Shown here: positions 9,283 through 18,837 of the stretch, in pieces
Layout of the letters: every line of letters starts with the position of its first letter
Numbering within the stretch: the first letter of the stretch is position 1
Assembly: GCA_029551925.1 (NCBI GenBank)
Contig: JAKPEO010000131.1
Location: 35,069 to 99,068, forward strand
Direction of reading: 5' to 3'
Origin: a bacterium
GTDB lineage: Bacteria; JAGOBX01
DNA length: 64,000 nucleotides
Made by a program: the position numbers and the translations under genes
Notes under the pieces: generated by a model
Database searches by the model: none
What the model was told of the DNA's origin: nothing
Seen by the model: the letters and a program-made list of their open reading frames with translations, nothing else

Positions 9283-10194
9283 ATGGAAAATTTAACAGTA
9301 ATAGTTATTTATTGCGGAATATCGTCTGAAAAAGAAGTTTCAGAACGTACAGGCACAGCAGTGATAAATGCGCTACGCAAAAAAAATATAAATGTAATAC
9401 CTTTTAAATTAACGCGCGAAAATATTAAAGAATTAGCGGAATTAAAATACGATATAGCTTTTATTGCATTGCACGGCAAATATGGCGAAGACGGAACAGT
9501 TCAAGGATTATTAGAATTATTAGGCAAAAAATATTGCGGGTCCGGCGTATTGTCAAGTGCGCTGTGCATAAACAAATATTTCACGAAAATGATATTATTG
9601 CAAAACGGAATAAGAACGCCGAAATTTGAAATTTATAATTCAATAGCGAAAGTCGATTTAGAAAAGATAAATGTCCCGATAGTAATCAAACCAATAAACG
9701 AAGGTTCAAGTATTGGATTAAGCGTAGTAAAAGATCGAAAATTATTGAAATCTGCGGTAGAGACAGCGTTCAAATACGATAATACAGTAATGTTTGAAGA
9801 ATATATAAGCGGCAGAGAAGTTACAATTGCAGTAATTGAAAACAGCGGTAAAATTCAGACTCTGCCGATTATAGAAATAAAAAGTAAACATGATTTTTTT
9901 GATTATGAATCAAAATATACAAAAGGCGGATATGATTATGTTATTCCTGCGGAATTAGCAAAGGAATTAGAAGAAGAAATAAAAGAATTGAGTATAAAAA
10001 GTTTCAGAGCGCTTAATTGCAAGGATTTTGCGCGGTTAGATGTGATGATAGATTCAAAAACTAATAAGCCGTATATAATAGAAATAAATACGATACCGGG
10101 AATGACGGAAACAAGTTTACTGCCGAAAGCCGCAGCTGCTGCCGGCATAGCGTTTGAAGATTTGATTTATAATTTTATTAAAAACAATTTATAA
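9283..10194 (+). CDS. ddl: D-alanine:D-alanine ligase
   Basis: A 303-residue ATP-grasp enzyme that makes the D-Ala-D-Ala dipeptide used by MurF. Visible motifs are HGKYGEDGTVQGLLELLG, YCGSGVLSSALCINKYFTK, the ATP-loop region EGSSIGLSVV at about residues 144-153, and the metal-binding EINTIPGMT at about 267-275. Length is typical. An AGGAGG-like site upstream (AGGAGGAATATAAATT) fixes the ATG. A second, more divergent Ddl-like gene lies at 17726-18754. Confidence 0.95.
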   Translation: MENLTVIVIYCGISSEKEVSERTGTAVINALRKKNINVIPFKLTRENIKELAELKYDIAFIALHGKYGEDGTVQGLLELLGKKYCGSGVLSSALCINKYFTKMILLQNGIRTPKFEIYNSIAKVDLEKINVPIVIKPINEGSSIGLSVVKDRKLLKSAVETAFKYDNTVMFEEYISGREVTIAVIENSGKIQTLPIIEIKSKHDFFDYESKYTKGGYDYVIPAELAKELEEEIKELSIKSFRALNCKDFARLDVMIDSKTNKPYIIEINTIPGMTETSLLPKAAAAAGIAFEDLIYNFIKNNL

Positions 10195-10216
10195 AATTTT
10201 TGCGGGGCTATAAGCA

Positions 10217-11209
10217 ATGTATATATTCGACAAACAGTCGAAGTCATTATTAAAGAATCAGTCGGTTATCATAAAAGAAAAACCACGTAAAAAAAATGAA
10301 AAACCAAAATTTTCATTTAAGGATTTTATCGCTAAAATTACAAATATATTAGCGTTCGAGAAAAAACAGCAAAAAATAAAAATTAATAAATCGGAATTAT
10401 TAGTTGCCCAAGAGACTGTTGAAATTAAAAATGACAGTATTTTAAAATTTTTGATACGAGTCTTCAAATTAAGCATAGTCGTATTTGTTTTTATTTTGAT
10501 ATGGCTTGGTTTTGAAAAAACAAAGAATTATGTGTTAAAATCTGAAAGATTTTTAATAAAGAAAGTTAATATAACCGGCTGCGATATTATATCTGAATCA
10601 AATATACGAAAATTATATCTTGAATATTGTAACAGCAAGGGGTTATCGCAGCAGAGTAATATTTTTGTGTTTAATATAAATGAATTGCATCAATTTATTT
10701 TGGAACGCTGCAATGCGATAGAGACAATGTATATTAGTAAAAACTTTGATTATAGTTTAGGAATAAATATTATAGAAAAGAAACCAATTGGAATGATTTA
10801 TAACGATAAAGAAAAAAAACTTCAATTGATAGATAATAAACTTAATCTTTTCGATATACAAGATCAAAAAATTCCGAATTATATAATATTGTCAGATTCG
10901 GTAAATGAATTGATTACAAGCGCCGGCATAAATAAAAATTTAGTAAAATTAGTAAAGATTGTAAATTCTATAAATCGTAAGACAAAGCAAGAGATTTCTG
11001 AAATTGAATATGTAAATGACGACGATGTATTTTTGATTTATCTTAATAACGGCGTAAAGTTATTATGTCATTTAGAAAATTATATTTCAAAGCTTGAAAA
11101 GATAGAATTAATTTTATCGAGTTTTCAAGATAAAAAAATAGAATATATTGATTTAAGATTTAAACATATTTATTTGAAAGAAAAAAAAACGGAGGGGAAA
11201 AATGCTTGA
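10217..11209 (+). CDS. ftsQ: FtsQ-like division protein with POTRA domain
   Basis: A 330-residue protein with a long, lysine-rich cytoplasmic N-terminus (about 85 residues), one membrane helix at about residues 88-105 and a periplasmic region. The region starts with a POTRA-like unit (FLIKKVNITGCDIISESNIRK). A later segment has beta-domain features such as IEYIDLRFKHIYLK, typical of the FtsQ C-terminus. FtsQ links FtsL and FtsB to the divisome. Identity is supported by topology and its place between ddl and ftsA. Its end overlaps the ftsA start by eight bases (11202-11209). The cytoplasmic tail is longer than in many homologues. Confidence 0.88.
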   Translation: MYIFDKQSKSLLKNQSVIIKEKPRKKNEKPKFSFKDFIAKITNILAFEKKQQKIKINKSELLVAQETVEIKNDSILKFLIRVFKLSIVVFVFILIWLGFEKTKNYVLKSERFLIKKVNITGCDIISESNIRKLYLEYCNSKGLSQQSNIFVFNINELHQFILERCNAIETMYISKNFDYSLGINIIEKKPIGMIYNDKEKKLQLIDNKLNLFDIQDQKIPNYIILSDSVNELITSAGINKNLVKLVKIVNSINRKTKQEISEIEYVNDDDVFLIYLNNGVKLLCHLENYISKLEKIELILSSFQDKKIEYIDLRFKHIYLKEKKTEGKNA

Positions 11210-12428
11210 AGATTATAAGACAGCGATAGATATTGGATCTAATAAAATTGTAGCTGTGATAAGCGAATACGATAGTGTTGTTAAAGATTTGAGAATCTGC
11301 GGATATTCAGAAGTAGAATCGGACGGCGTGAGAAACGGAATAGTAGTTAATATAGATGTGTTGAGCAATAAGATAGCGAAAGCAATAGAAGAAGTGGAAA
11401 AGATGGCGGGCCGCGAAGTCAGGAATATAATTATAAACGCTTCCGGCAAACACATAAATGTAATACAAAGCGAAGGTATTCACGCCGTAGAAAATCAAGG
11501 ATATGAAATTACATATAATGATATTTGCAAAGTTTTAGAGACCGCCAAAGCAGTGAAGATGAATCCAGATAGTTCGATATTAAATATTTTTCCAATAGAA
11601 TACAAAATTGACGGACAAGGCGGAATAATAATGCCGTTAAATATGGTTGGGGTAAGGTTAGAAGTCAAAGTAAATATAATAACAGGTGATAATCGCGCTA
11701 TGCATAATTTAATAAAAAGCATTAATTCATTAAATTTGCAAGTTGACGATTATATTTTTTCTGGTATCGCTTCTGCTAATGCGGTATTAACCGAAGAAGA
11801 AAAAGAACACGGCGTGTTATTAATGGATATTGGCGCTGGCACAATCGATGTGATAGGTTATGAAAATAATTCTGTATTTTGTGTCGACTCATTTGATAAA
11901 GGCGGTGAAGATGTAAATATTGAAATAGCAAAAAATTTCAATACAAGTTTGAAAGAAGCAGATAGATTAAAAAAGGAATATGGTTATGCTTTATTGAATT
12001 TATGCAATGCAGATGAGACTATTCAAATAAACATTTTAGGAAATGCAAAAAAAGTGATAATAAAACGCTGTGAACTTGTATTAGTAATAGAAAACACATT
12101 GAGGAAGATATTTAAAGAGGTATTGAAAAAAATAGAAAATCACGATTTAAAAAATCGCTGTGTTGCTGGAATAGTGTTGACTGGCGGCAGCGCAGAATTA
12201 AAAGGAATAGCGGAGTTATTAGAAGAAATTACAGAACTGCCGGTTCGTATAGGTTATCCAATATTGAAGAATAATAATAAGATTATGCGTCAGTCAAAAT
12301 ATGCGACAAGCATAGGATTATTGCGATATATATTTGAAAATGAAGAATTGAAATATTTAGAATATTCGCCGCGTCGTTATGATAATTTTATGGGATGGGT
12401 TAAAGATTTAGTAGCGCAAATTTTTTAG
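11202..12428 (+). CDS. ftsA: Actin-like cell division protein FtsA
   Basis: A 408-residue actin-fold ATPase that tethers FtsZ to the membrane. Phosphate and adenosine loops are visible: AIDIGSNKIVAVI at the N-terminus, LLMDIGAGTIDVIGY in the middle and GIVLTGGSAELKGIAELLEE later, with the SHS2-like 1C insertion between the first two. The last residues, DNFMGWVKDLVAQIF, form a plausible amphipathic membrane-targeting helix. An AGGGG site (in ggaggggaaaa) lies inside the end of ftsQ. It is the last gene before ftsZ. Confidence 0.96.
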   Translation: MLEDYKTAIDIGSNKIVAVISEYDSVVKDLRICGYSEVESDGVRNGIVVNIDVLSNKIAKAIEEVEKMAGREVRNIIINASGKHINVIQSEGIHAVENQGYEITYNDICKVLETAKAVKMNPDSSILNIFPIEYKIDGQGGIIMPLNMVGVRLEVKVNIITGDNRAMHNLIKSINSLNLQVDDYIFSGIASANAVLTEEEKEHGVLLMDIGAGTIDVIGYENNSVFCVDSFDKGGEDVNIEIAKNFNTSLKEADRLKKEYGYALLNLCNADETIQINILGNAKKVIIKRCELVLVIENTLRKIFKEVLKKIENHDLKNRCVAGIVLTGGSAELKGIAELLEEITELPVRIGYPILKNNNKIMRQSKYATSIGLLRYIFENEELKYLEYSPRRYDNFMGWVKDLVAQIF

Positions 12429-12530
12429 AAAAAAAATAGAAAAAAATTATTAAAAAAAAATAAAAAAAATTAATTGACTTTATAAATAGAGTATATAAAA
12501 TGAAAACGAAAAAACATTTAAGTTTTGGGT

Positions 12531-12539
12531 TGGTATAAT
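12531..12539 (+). promoter_or_regulatory. Extended -10 promoter of ftsZ
   Basis: The sequence TGGTATAAT is an extended -10 element (TGn followed by the consensus TATAAT) in the 147-base gap between ftsA and ftsZ. No good -35 stands 16-18 bases upstream, as is common for extended -10 promoters. Transcription would start near 12546, leaving a leader of about 30 bases that contains AAGGAG before the ftsZ ATG. It suggests ftsZ can be expressed apart from the upstream operon. Confidence 0.6.
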
Positions 12540-12575
12540 CAAACAAAAAAATAAAAAAATTTAAGGAGTTAAATT

Positions 12576-13763
12576 ATGATTGGAAAAGACATTTTCAATT
12601 TACAAAAAGAGCAAATATTGAGTTTTAAAGAACCAGATACAAATGTTACTAAAATAAAAGTTTTAGGCGTCGGCGGCGGCGGCGGTAATGCTGTTTATAG
12701 AATGATGATGAAGCAGATGAAGGGCGCAGAATTTTTTGTAATAAATACTGATTTGCAAGTTTTGAAGTTAATGTCTTCTGATAAACTTTATAAAATACAG
12801 ATAGGGTCAAAAATAACAAAAGGATTGGGAGCCGGCGCAAATCCGGAAAAAGGCAGAAAAGCCGCACTGGAAGATAAAGATAAAATAGTTGAAATACTAC
12901 AAAATACAGATATGGTATTTGTTACTGCTGGAATGGGGGGCGGCACAGGAACAGGCGCAGCTCCGGTAATTGCTGCGATAGCAAAAGATATGGGAATATT
13001 GACAATTGGAGTAGTAACCAAACCATTTTCATTTGAGGGCTCGCATAGAATGCGTCAAGCAGAAGAAGGCATAAAAGAATTGAAAAATAATGTTGATTCA
13101 TTAATAGTCATTTCGAATCAAAATTTATTGAATGTTATAGATAAAAATACGCGATTGATAGATGCTTTTGTAACTGTTGACGAAGTATTAAGACAGGGCG
13201 TTCAAGGTATATCAGATTTAATCGTATCGCCTGGCATAGTTAATCGCGATTTTAATGATGTAAAAACAATAATGAAAGATAAAGGCGATGCAATTATGGG
13301 AATAGGTTATGGCAAAGGCGATAAACGTGCTGCAGATGCGGCTTATCGCGCTATACAAAATCATTTATTAGAAATAAAAATAACAGGCGCTAAAAATATA
13401 CTTGTAAATATTACAGGTAGTTCTGATATGAAACTTTATGAAATAAACGAAGCTGTTTCAATAATTGAACAGCAAGCTGGCAGCGATGAAAATATATTGT
13501 TCGGCACAAGTATAGACGAAGATTTAAAAGATGTTATAAAAGTAACAGTTGTAGCGACTGGTTTTGATGAAAATACTATTACAACTGAACGAATTAAAGT
13601 AGCTGAAACAGCAATGCCGGCCGCGCGCGCAGCAGTATCTGTGGCCGCCGGTCAGCCAAGAATAGCAGTAAATGCTGGTCAGCGTTCGCCTTTCGGCGAT
13701 TACCAGCCGATGACACAACCGCGTAGACAGGAAGATTTATATAAAGCGCCGACGATAAAATAA
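12576..13763 (+). CDS. ftsZ: Cell division GTPase FtsZ
   Basis: A 395-residue tubulin-like GTPase that forms the Z-ring. The N-terminal glycine loop reads [12 protein letters not shown], the tubulin signature is [12 protein letters not shown] (about residues 114-125), and FSFEGSHR and the T7-loop segment [12 protein letters not shown] are present. After about residue 335 there is a short alanine- and arginine-rich linker. The tail ends in [11 protein letters not shown], which lacks the usual DIPxFLR-type peptide that binds FtsA, although a diverged form is possible. The ATG is fixed by AAGGAG about seven bases upstream (tttaaggagttaaatt). Confidence 0.97.
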   Translation: MIGKDIFNLQKEQILSFKEPDTNVTKIKVLGVGGGGGNAVYRMMMKQMKGAEFFVINTDLQVLKLMSSDKLYKIQIGSKITKGLGAGANPEKGRKAALEDKDKIVEILQNTDMVFVTAGMGGGTGTGAAPVIAAIAKDMGILTIGVVTKPFSFEGSHRMRQAEEGIKELKNNVDSLIVISNQNLLNVIDKNTRLIDAFVTVDEVLRQGVQGISDLIVSPGIVNRDFNDVKTIMKDKGDAIMGIGYGKGDKRAADAAYRAIQNHLLEIKITGAKNILVNITGSSDMKLYEINEAVSIIEQQAGSDENILFGTSIDEDLKDVIKVTVVATGFDENTITTERIKVAETAMPAARAAVSVAAGQPRIAVNAGQRSPFGDYQPMTQPRRQEDLYKAPTIK

Positions 13764-13799
13764 AAACAAAGTGTAAAAAAAATAAATATAAAAAAAATT

Positions 13800-13843
13800 A
13801 ATGCTCCGGTTGTTAAATTACAATAATCGGAGCATTTTTTTTT
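13800..13843 (+). terminator. Rho-independent terminator after ftsZ
   Basis: A perfect 9-bp stem AATGCTCCG (13800-13808) / CGGAGCATT (13828-13836) with a 19-base loop in which TTGT and ACAA can also pair. It runs straight into a T tract ending at 13843. It closes the division cluster 37 bases after the ftsZ stop. Confidence 0.9.
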
Positions 13844-13880
13844 ATGTAAAACAAGAAAAAATAATTTTAGAGGTGGAAAA

Positions 13881-15104
13881 ATGTTAGAATTGTCAAAAAG
13901 AGTAATTGATATGCCAGCATCGGCAATTAGAAAATTACACGATTATTCTGTTGCCGCAAAAAATAAAGGCATAAAAGTTTATCATATTAATATTGGGCAG
14001 CCGGATATCAAGACGCCTGAAAAGATGCGGCGCGCAGTAGCTGAATGCAAAGCGGAAATTATACCATACACTCCTTCTCAGGGTTTGGACTCGTATATAA
14101 AGAAAATGGCTAAATATTATCAAGCGCATTCTATAGATGTAAAAGAAGAAGACATTATAATTACAGTTGGCGGCAGCGAAGCGATAATTTTTGCGCTTAT
14201 GGCTGTTGCTGATCCGGGCGATGATATAATTGTGCCTGAACCGTTTTATACTAATTATAATGGTTTTGCTCATATGGCTGGCGTTAATATAATTCCAATT
14301 ACAACATATATAGAAAATGGTTTTAAGCTGCCGGGCATCGAAGCGTTTGAAAAAGTAAAAACTCCGCGCACAAAAGCAGTGTTATTTAGTAATCCGAGCA
14401 ATCCGACAGGCACTGTATATACTCGCGAGCAGCTTGTAGATCTGTGTAAATTTTGCTATGATAATGATTTGTATATTATATCGGACGAAGCGTATTATGA
14501 AATTACGCAGCGCGATAAAATCATTACTTTGCTTAATTTAGAAGGGTTAGATTTTGATATAAGAAATCATACGATAGTAATAGATAGTATTTCAAAACGG
14601 TTCAGCGCGTGCGGCGCGCGTGTCGGTGCAATAATATCGAAAAACAATAATTTTATGAAACAAGTTTTAAAATTTTGTCAAGCGCGATTATGTGCTCCGT
14701 ATTATGGTCAAGTTATGGGCGAAGCGGCATTAGATTTTGCAGATGAATATTTAGTGGAGTTATCGCAGGAATATCAAAAACGCATAGACGCTACTTGCGA
14801 AGAATTATCGAAAAATTTAAAAATAAAATATCATCATTCAGAAGGCGCATTTTATATTATGGTGAAATTGCCGATAAAAGATTCTGATGATTTTGCGGTA
14901 TTTTTACTTAAAGATTTTTATTCAATTAATCCGCAGACAAAAGAAAAAGAAACTATTATGGTAGCGCCTGCGCGCGGATTTTATAAGACACATAATTTAG
15001 GTAGTGATGAAATCAGAATCGCTTGCGTGCTTGAAGCTGAAAAAATGCGCAGGTCTGTTCAAATTTTGAACGAAGGATTAGATGTTTATCTTTCAAAAAA
15101 ATAG
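13881..15104 (+). CDS. Class I/II pyridoxal-phosphate aminotransferase (aspartate aminotransferase-like)
   Basis: A 407-residue fold-type I PLP enzyme. Visible are NIGQPDIKTPE, YTPSQGLDSY, the SNPSNPTGTVY cofactor/substrate loop, ISDEAYYE, the cofactor-binding lysine in SKRFSACGARVG (K239) and the substrate-carboxylate arginine region DEIRIACVL. This is the aspartate/aromatic aminotransferase group; the exact substrate (Asp, aromatic or other amino acid) cannot be read from sequence alone. AGAGGTGG (near 13870) fixes the ATG. It begins a cluster with a PEP/pyruvate-binding-domain protein, an ATP-grasp enzyme and aspartate kinase, so a role near aspartate-family metabolism is reasonable but inferred. 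Confidence 0.88.
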   Translation: MLELSKRVIDMPASAIRKLHDYSVAAKNKGIKVYHINIGQPDIKTPEKMRRAVAECKAEIIPYTPSQGLDSYIKKMAKYYQAHSIDVKEEDIIITVGGSEAIIFALMAVADPGDDIIVPEPFYTNYNGFAHMAGVNIIPITTYIENGFKLPGIEAFEKVKTPRTKAVLFSNPSNPTGTVYTREQLVDLCKFCYDNDLYIISDEAYYEITQRDKIITLLNLEGLDFDIRNHTIVIDSISKRFSACGARVGAIISKNNNFMKQVLKFCQARLCAPYYGQVMGEAALDFADEYLVELSQEYQKRIDATCEELSKNLKIKYHHSEGAFYIMVKLPIKDSDDFAVFLLKDFYSINPQTKEKETIMVAPARGFYKTHNLGSDEIRIACVLEAEKMRRSVQILNEGLDVYLSKK

Positions 15105-15117
15105 GGCTGAATATTTG

Positions 15118-17721
15118 ATGATTGAACACAGCACTGGACTCGCTTCATTAGATGAAGTATTAAACGGTATAATTGCCGGCGATAATATTGTCTGGCAATT
15201 AAATGAAATTGATGATTTTTTTCCGTTTGTTGAAGCGTATTGCAGATTTGCAATTCAGCGCAATAAGCGTTTGATATATTTTAGATTTGCCAGACATCGC
15301 GAATTGATACCGAAAGATTATAATATCGAAACTTATTATCTCAATCCGGAAGATGGATTTGAGCAGTTTATTACGAATATTCATAAAGTAATACAAAGCG
15401 CCGGCGACGGCGCATATTATATATTCGACTGCTATTCCGAATTGACGATGGATTGCTATAGCGATAGAATGCTCGGCAATTTTTTTTTGTTAACTTGTCC
15501 GGAATTATATAAGTTAAAGACAATAACATATTTTGCAATTTTACGAACGCAGCATTCTTATCATGCGGTTAATCCGATAAAAGAAACAACTCAAATAATG
15601 CTCGATGTATATAAATATAAAAATGATTTTTATATTCATCCTTTAAAAGTAAGCGACCGCTATTCTGACACTATGTTTTTAGTTCATAAATGGCAGCGCG
15701 ATAAAAATGAATTTATTCCGATCAAAGAAAGCGGCTATATAGCGCATATTTTGAATTCGTCTGTTTGGCCCGGCTTGCAGTCCGCTTCTTATCGTTTGAT
15801 TGGTCCATGGGATAAACGATTTATGCGCGCCGAAGAGTTATTAGAATCTTATAAACGCGGCGAATGTACGAAAGAATTATTAGATAAAGTTTTTTATTCG
15901 CTTTTGCCTTTAATATTTACGCGCGAGCAAGAAATACTAGAAATGATAAAAAAATATTTTTCATTTGAAGAAATTATTTACATTTGGAAACGAATGATAG
16001 GCACTGGAATGATTGGCGGCAAAACAATAGGTATGCTTTTAGCGCGCGCGATATTAAGGAATCATAATAAACGCTGGATAGATATTTTAGAATGGCATGA
16101 TTCTTTTTTTATTGGGTCTGATGTTTATTATTCGTTTCTTGTTAATAATGACTGCTGGCTGCTGCGTCAAAAACAAAAAGATCCTGAAACTTTTTTAGAC
16201 GATATTGAAGAAGCGCAGCATAGAATATTAAACGGAAAATTTCCGGATTATATAATTAGGCGATTTTCGGATATGCTTGATTATTACGGTCAATCGCCGA
16301 TAATTGTGCGGTCAAGTAGTTTATTAGAAGATAATTTTGGCAATGCGTTTGCCGGCAAATATGAAAGTATATTCTGTTCAAATCAAGGAACGCACAGTGA
16401 AAGATTAGAGCAATTTTTAAATGCTGTACGCGCTGTTTACGCGAGTTCGATGAGTCGCGAAGCTTTGGAATATCGCGCAAAACGCGGAGTTTTGGATAAA
16501 GACGAGCAGATGGCGTTATTAGTGCAGCGCGTATCCGGTGCGCCGAACGGCAAATATTTTTTTCCGCATTTAGCGGGTGTGGGTTTTTCATATAATCCTT
16601 ATGTTTGGAGCGAAGAAATAGATCCGGCTGCCGGAATGATAAGATTAGTGTTCGGTTTGGGCACTCGCGCAGTTGACCGTTCTGACGATGATTATACTCG
16701 CGTAGTAGCTTTAAATGCTCCGTATAAATGTCCGGCTGGCAATATCGAAGAATTGAAAAAATATTCGCAGAGAAAAATGCATCTGCTCGACATATCGGAA
16801 AATGTTCATAAAGAAAAATATTTTGTAGATGTTGTTAAGGAATGCCCGGAATTTGAAGTCGAGAGATTTGCGGAATTAGACGAAAGCATAGAATTTGATT
16901 ATTTCAATGATAATATAGCAAAACCGTGGCTTTTGAATTTTTCAAAATTATTCAGAGAAACAAATATTATTGCGGATATTCGCGAGATGTTAAAAACATT
17001 AAAAGAAGAATATCGCAGAAATGTCGATATAGAATTTACAATAAACTTTTCCAAAGAATTTGGCTATAAAATAAATCTACTGCAATGCAGACCGCTGCAA
17101 GTAAAATTAGATAATCAATTCAATGGCGAATCTTTGCAAAAGTTAGATGAGTCTAACATTCAAGATATTATTATAAAAACACATGGCGGAGTGATAGGGA
17201 TAAATAAAATAATACATATTGATTATATTGTTTTTGTAGTTCCGGAAAAATACGGATTATTGCCTGAACAGCAACGTTATACTGTTGCGCGAATGCTCGG
17301 AAAAGTATTGCATCATAAACAATTGCAAAACAAAAAAATATTATTGATAGGTCCCGGCAGATGGGGCACAAGTATGCCGGCGCTTGGGATACCGGTATCT
17401 TTTTATGAAATTAATACTGTTTCGGCGCTTTGCGAAGTGGATATTATGCACGACGGATTGGTGCCGGATTTATCGTTGGGCACGCATTTTTTTCACGAAA
17501 TGGTCGAAATGGATATAGCATATTTTGCATATTTTAAAATGAAAAAAGAGAATATTTTTAATTTTGATTTTTTTATGAATTGCGAAAATAAATTTAATGA
17601 ATTATTTAATGATTTTTTTGAATATTCTGATATGATAAAAATTGTCTTTGAAAAAAATAATAATTTGATTTTAAATATTAATTCACAGCAACAGACTGCA
17701 ATATTATATAAAAGGAAGTGA
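15118..17721 (+). CDS. KaiC-like plus PEP/pyruvate-binding domain protein, role unknown
   Basis: An 867-residue protein. The first 230 residues resemble a RecA/KaiC fold (TGLASLDEVLNGIIAGDNIVWQ) but lack a GxxxxGKT P-loop. The middle (about 310-680) looks like the ATP-binding domain of PEP synthase and pyruvate phosphate dikinase. It has GGKTIGMLLARAI, IIVRSSSLLEDNFGNAFAGK, VFGLGTRAVDR and INLLQCRPLQ. I see neither the phosphohistidine swivelling domain nor the PEP TIM barrel, so it is not a complete PEP synthase. The C-terminus has a distinct block with IGPGRWGTSMPALGIPVSF. The ATG at 15118 follows TAGGGCTGA; an in-frame ATG at 15082 would overlap the aminotransferase. Reaction unknown. Confidence 0.75.
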   Translation: MIEHSTGLASLDEVLNGIIAGDNIVWQLNEIDDFFPFVEAYCRFAIQRNKRLIYFRFARHRELIPKDYNIETYYLNPEDGFEQFITNIHKVIQSAGDGAYYIFDCYSELTMDCYSDRMLGNFFLLTCPELYKLKTITYFAILRTQHSYHAVNPIKETTQIMLDVYKYKNDFYIHPLKVSDRYSDTMFLVHKWQRDKNEFIPIKESGYIAHILNSSVWPGLQSASYRLIGPWDKRFMRAEELLESYKRGECTKELLDKVFYSLLPLIFTREQEILEMIKKYFSFEEIIYIWKRMIGTGMIGGKTIGMLLARAILRNHNKRWIDILEWHDSFFIGSDVYYSFLVNNDCWLLRQKQKDPETFLDDIEEAQHRILNGKFPDYIIRRFSDMLDYYGQSPIIVRSSSLLEDNFGNAFAGKYESIFCSNQGTHSERLEQFLNAVRAVYASSMSREALEYRAKRGVLDKDEQMALLVQRVSGAPNGKYFFPHLAGVGFSYNPYVWSEEIDPAAGMIRLVFGLGTRAVDRSDDDYTRVVALNAPYKCPAGNIEELKKYSQRKMHLLDISENVHKEKYFVDVVKECPEFEVERFAELDESIEFDYFNDNIAKPWLLNFSKLFRETNIIADIREMLKTLKEEYRRNVDIEFTINFSKEFGYKINLLQCRPLQVKLDNQFNGESLQKLDESNIQDIIIKTHGGVIGINKIIHIDYIVFVVPEKYGLLPEQQRYTVARMLGKVLHHKQLQNKKILLIGPGRWGTSMPALGIPVSFYEINTVSALCEVDIMHDGLVPDLSLGTHFFHEMVEMDIAYFAYFKMKKENIFNFDFFMNCENKFNELFNDFFEYSDMIKIVFEKNNNLILNINSQQQTAILYKRK

Positions 17722-17725
17722 GCGC

Positions 17726-18754
17726 GTGACTGAAAAAGAAAAAAACGCGAAAAAAAAAATATTGATAATTTATGATATTGACGATAATTGGTGGGAAACT
17801 GAAAAGCGCGAAGTTTATGACAGCGTGAAATCATTAAAAACAGCGCTGTTAAAAAAAAAATTTGAAGTTGAAGATATTGAAATAAACCGCAAAGAAGATT
17901 TAACTATTAAACTTAAAAAATATTCTAATAACAATGTTTTAATTTTTAATTGGTGCGAGAGTATTCCGGGCTTGCCGCAAAGCGAATGGAAAGTGCCAGA
18001 TGCACTCGAAAAGTTGGGTTTTGCTTATACTGGTTCGTCAGCAGATGTTTTAAAATTAAGTTATGATAAATATCGGACAATTGAAATTTTGAAAAAAAAT
18101 AATATCGATATTCCCTTTTCAAAAGTTTATGAACATACTCATAATTTGGATTGGAATATTTATCCAGCGATTGTTAAATCTGCTGTTGACCATTGCAGTT
18201 TGGGGATATCGCCGAAATCTGTGGTTTTTAATAACGATGAATTAAAGGAACGAATAGATTATTATTTGAAGAATTATAATCAGCCGGCGTTAGTAGAAGT
18301 TTTTATTGACGGGCGTGAATTCCATGTATCAGTTTTAGGGAATGAAATTATTGAAGTGCTGCCTATCGCTGAAATGGATTACTCTAAATTCGAGGATATA
18401 CACGACCGCCTATGCACATATGAATCGAAATTTGTGCCGGGCTCCAAACATTATTCTGGTATTGAAACTTTACTGCCCGCGCCGCTCACAAATGATGAGT
18501 TTAGAAAAATAATTGAAGTTTCAAAATTGAGTTTTAAGATTTTAGGCTGTCGCGATTATGCGCGGATAGATATTAGAATGCTTGACAATAAAATTTATGT
18601 TTTAGATGTTAATCCCAACCCAGACATCAGCGCAGACGCAAGTATGGCGTGCGCGGCAGAATTTTTAGGAATGGATTATTCTGATTTTATCGAAAAATTA
18701 GTTAATATAACGATTGACAGATACAGCGCCGCATCAGCAAAACTCAAAAAATAA
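17726..18754 (+). CDS. D-Ala-D-Ala ligase-like ATP-grasp enzyme, substrate unknown
   Basis: A 342-residue ATP-grasp protein whose closest recognisable family is D-alanine:D-alanine ligase. Visible features are a Rossmann-like N-terminus (KKILIIYDIDDNWW), GFAYTGSSADVLKLSYDKYRT, the central SAVDHCSLGIS and the metal site VLDVNPNPDISADASM. It differs from the ddl at 9283-10194, which has the orthodox EGSSIGLSVV and EINTIPGMT. It may therefore join other amino acids or carboxylates. The start is GTG, supported by AGGAAGTGAG just upstream. It follows the PEP/pyruvate-binding-domain gene by four bases, so the two probably act together. Confidence 0.8.
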   Translation: MTEKEKNAKKKILIIYDIDDNWWETEKREVYDSVKSLKTALLKKKFEVEDIEINRKEDLTIKLKKYSNNNVLIFNWCESIPGLPQSEWKVPDALEKLGFAYTGSSADVLKLSYDKYRTIEILKKNNIDIPFSKVYEHTHNLDWNIYPAIVKSAVDHCSLGISPKSVVFNNDELKERIDYYLKNYNQPALVEVFIDGREFHVSVLGNEIIEVLPIAEMDYSKFEDIHDRLCTYESKFVPGSKHYSGIETLLPAPLTNDEFRKIIEVSKLSFKILGCRDYARIDIRMLDNKIYVLDVNPNPDISADASMACAAEFLGMDYSDFIEKLVNITIDRYSAASAKLKK

Positions 18755-18837
18755 AAATAATTTTTTGAGTTGAAAAATTTTTAAAATAAAATATTATTGC
18801 GAGAAAATTTTTAAAAAGTATTGGAGGAAGTATAACA

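Noticed and set aside
12474..12499. TTGACT followed by TATAAA upstream of ftsZ as the main promoter
   Set aside because: The spacer is only 14 bases, too short for a normal sigma-70 promoter; the extended -10 at 12531-12539 is better placed.
18741..18771. Hairpin AACTCAAAAAAT / ATTTTTTGAGTT at the end of the Ddl-like gene as a terminator
   Set aside because: It overlaps the stop codon, the stem is nearly all A-T and no continuous T tract follows. It is at best weak.
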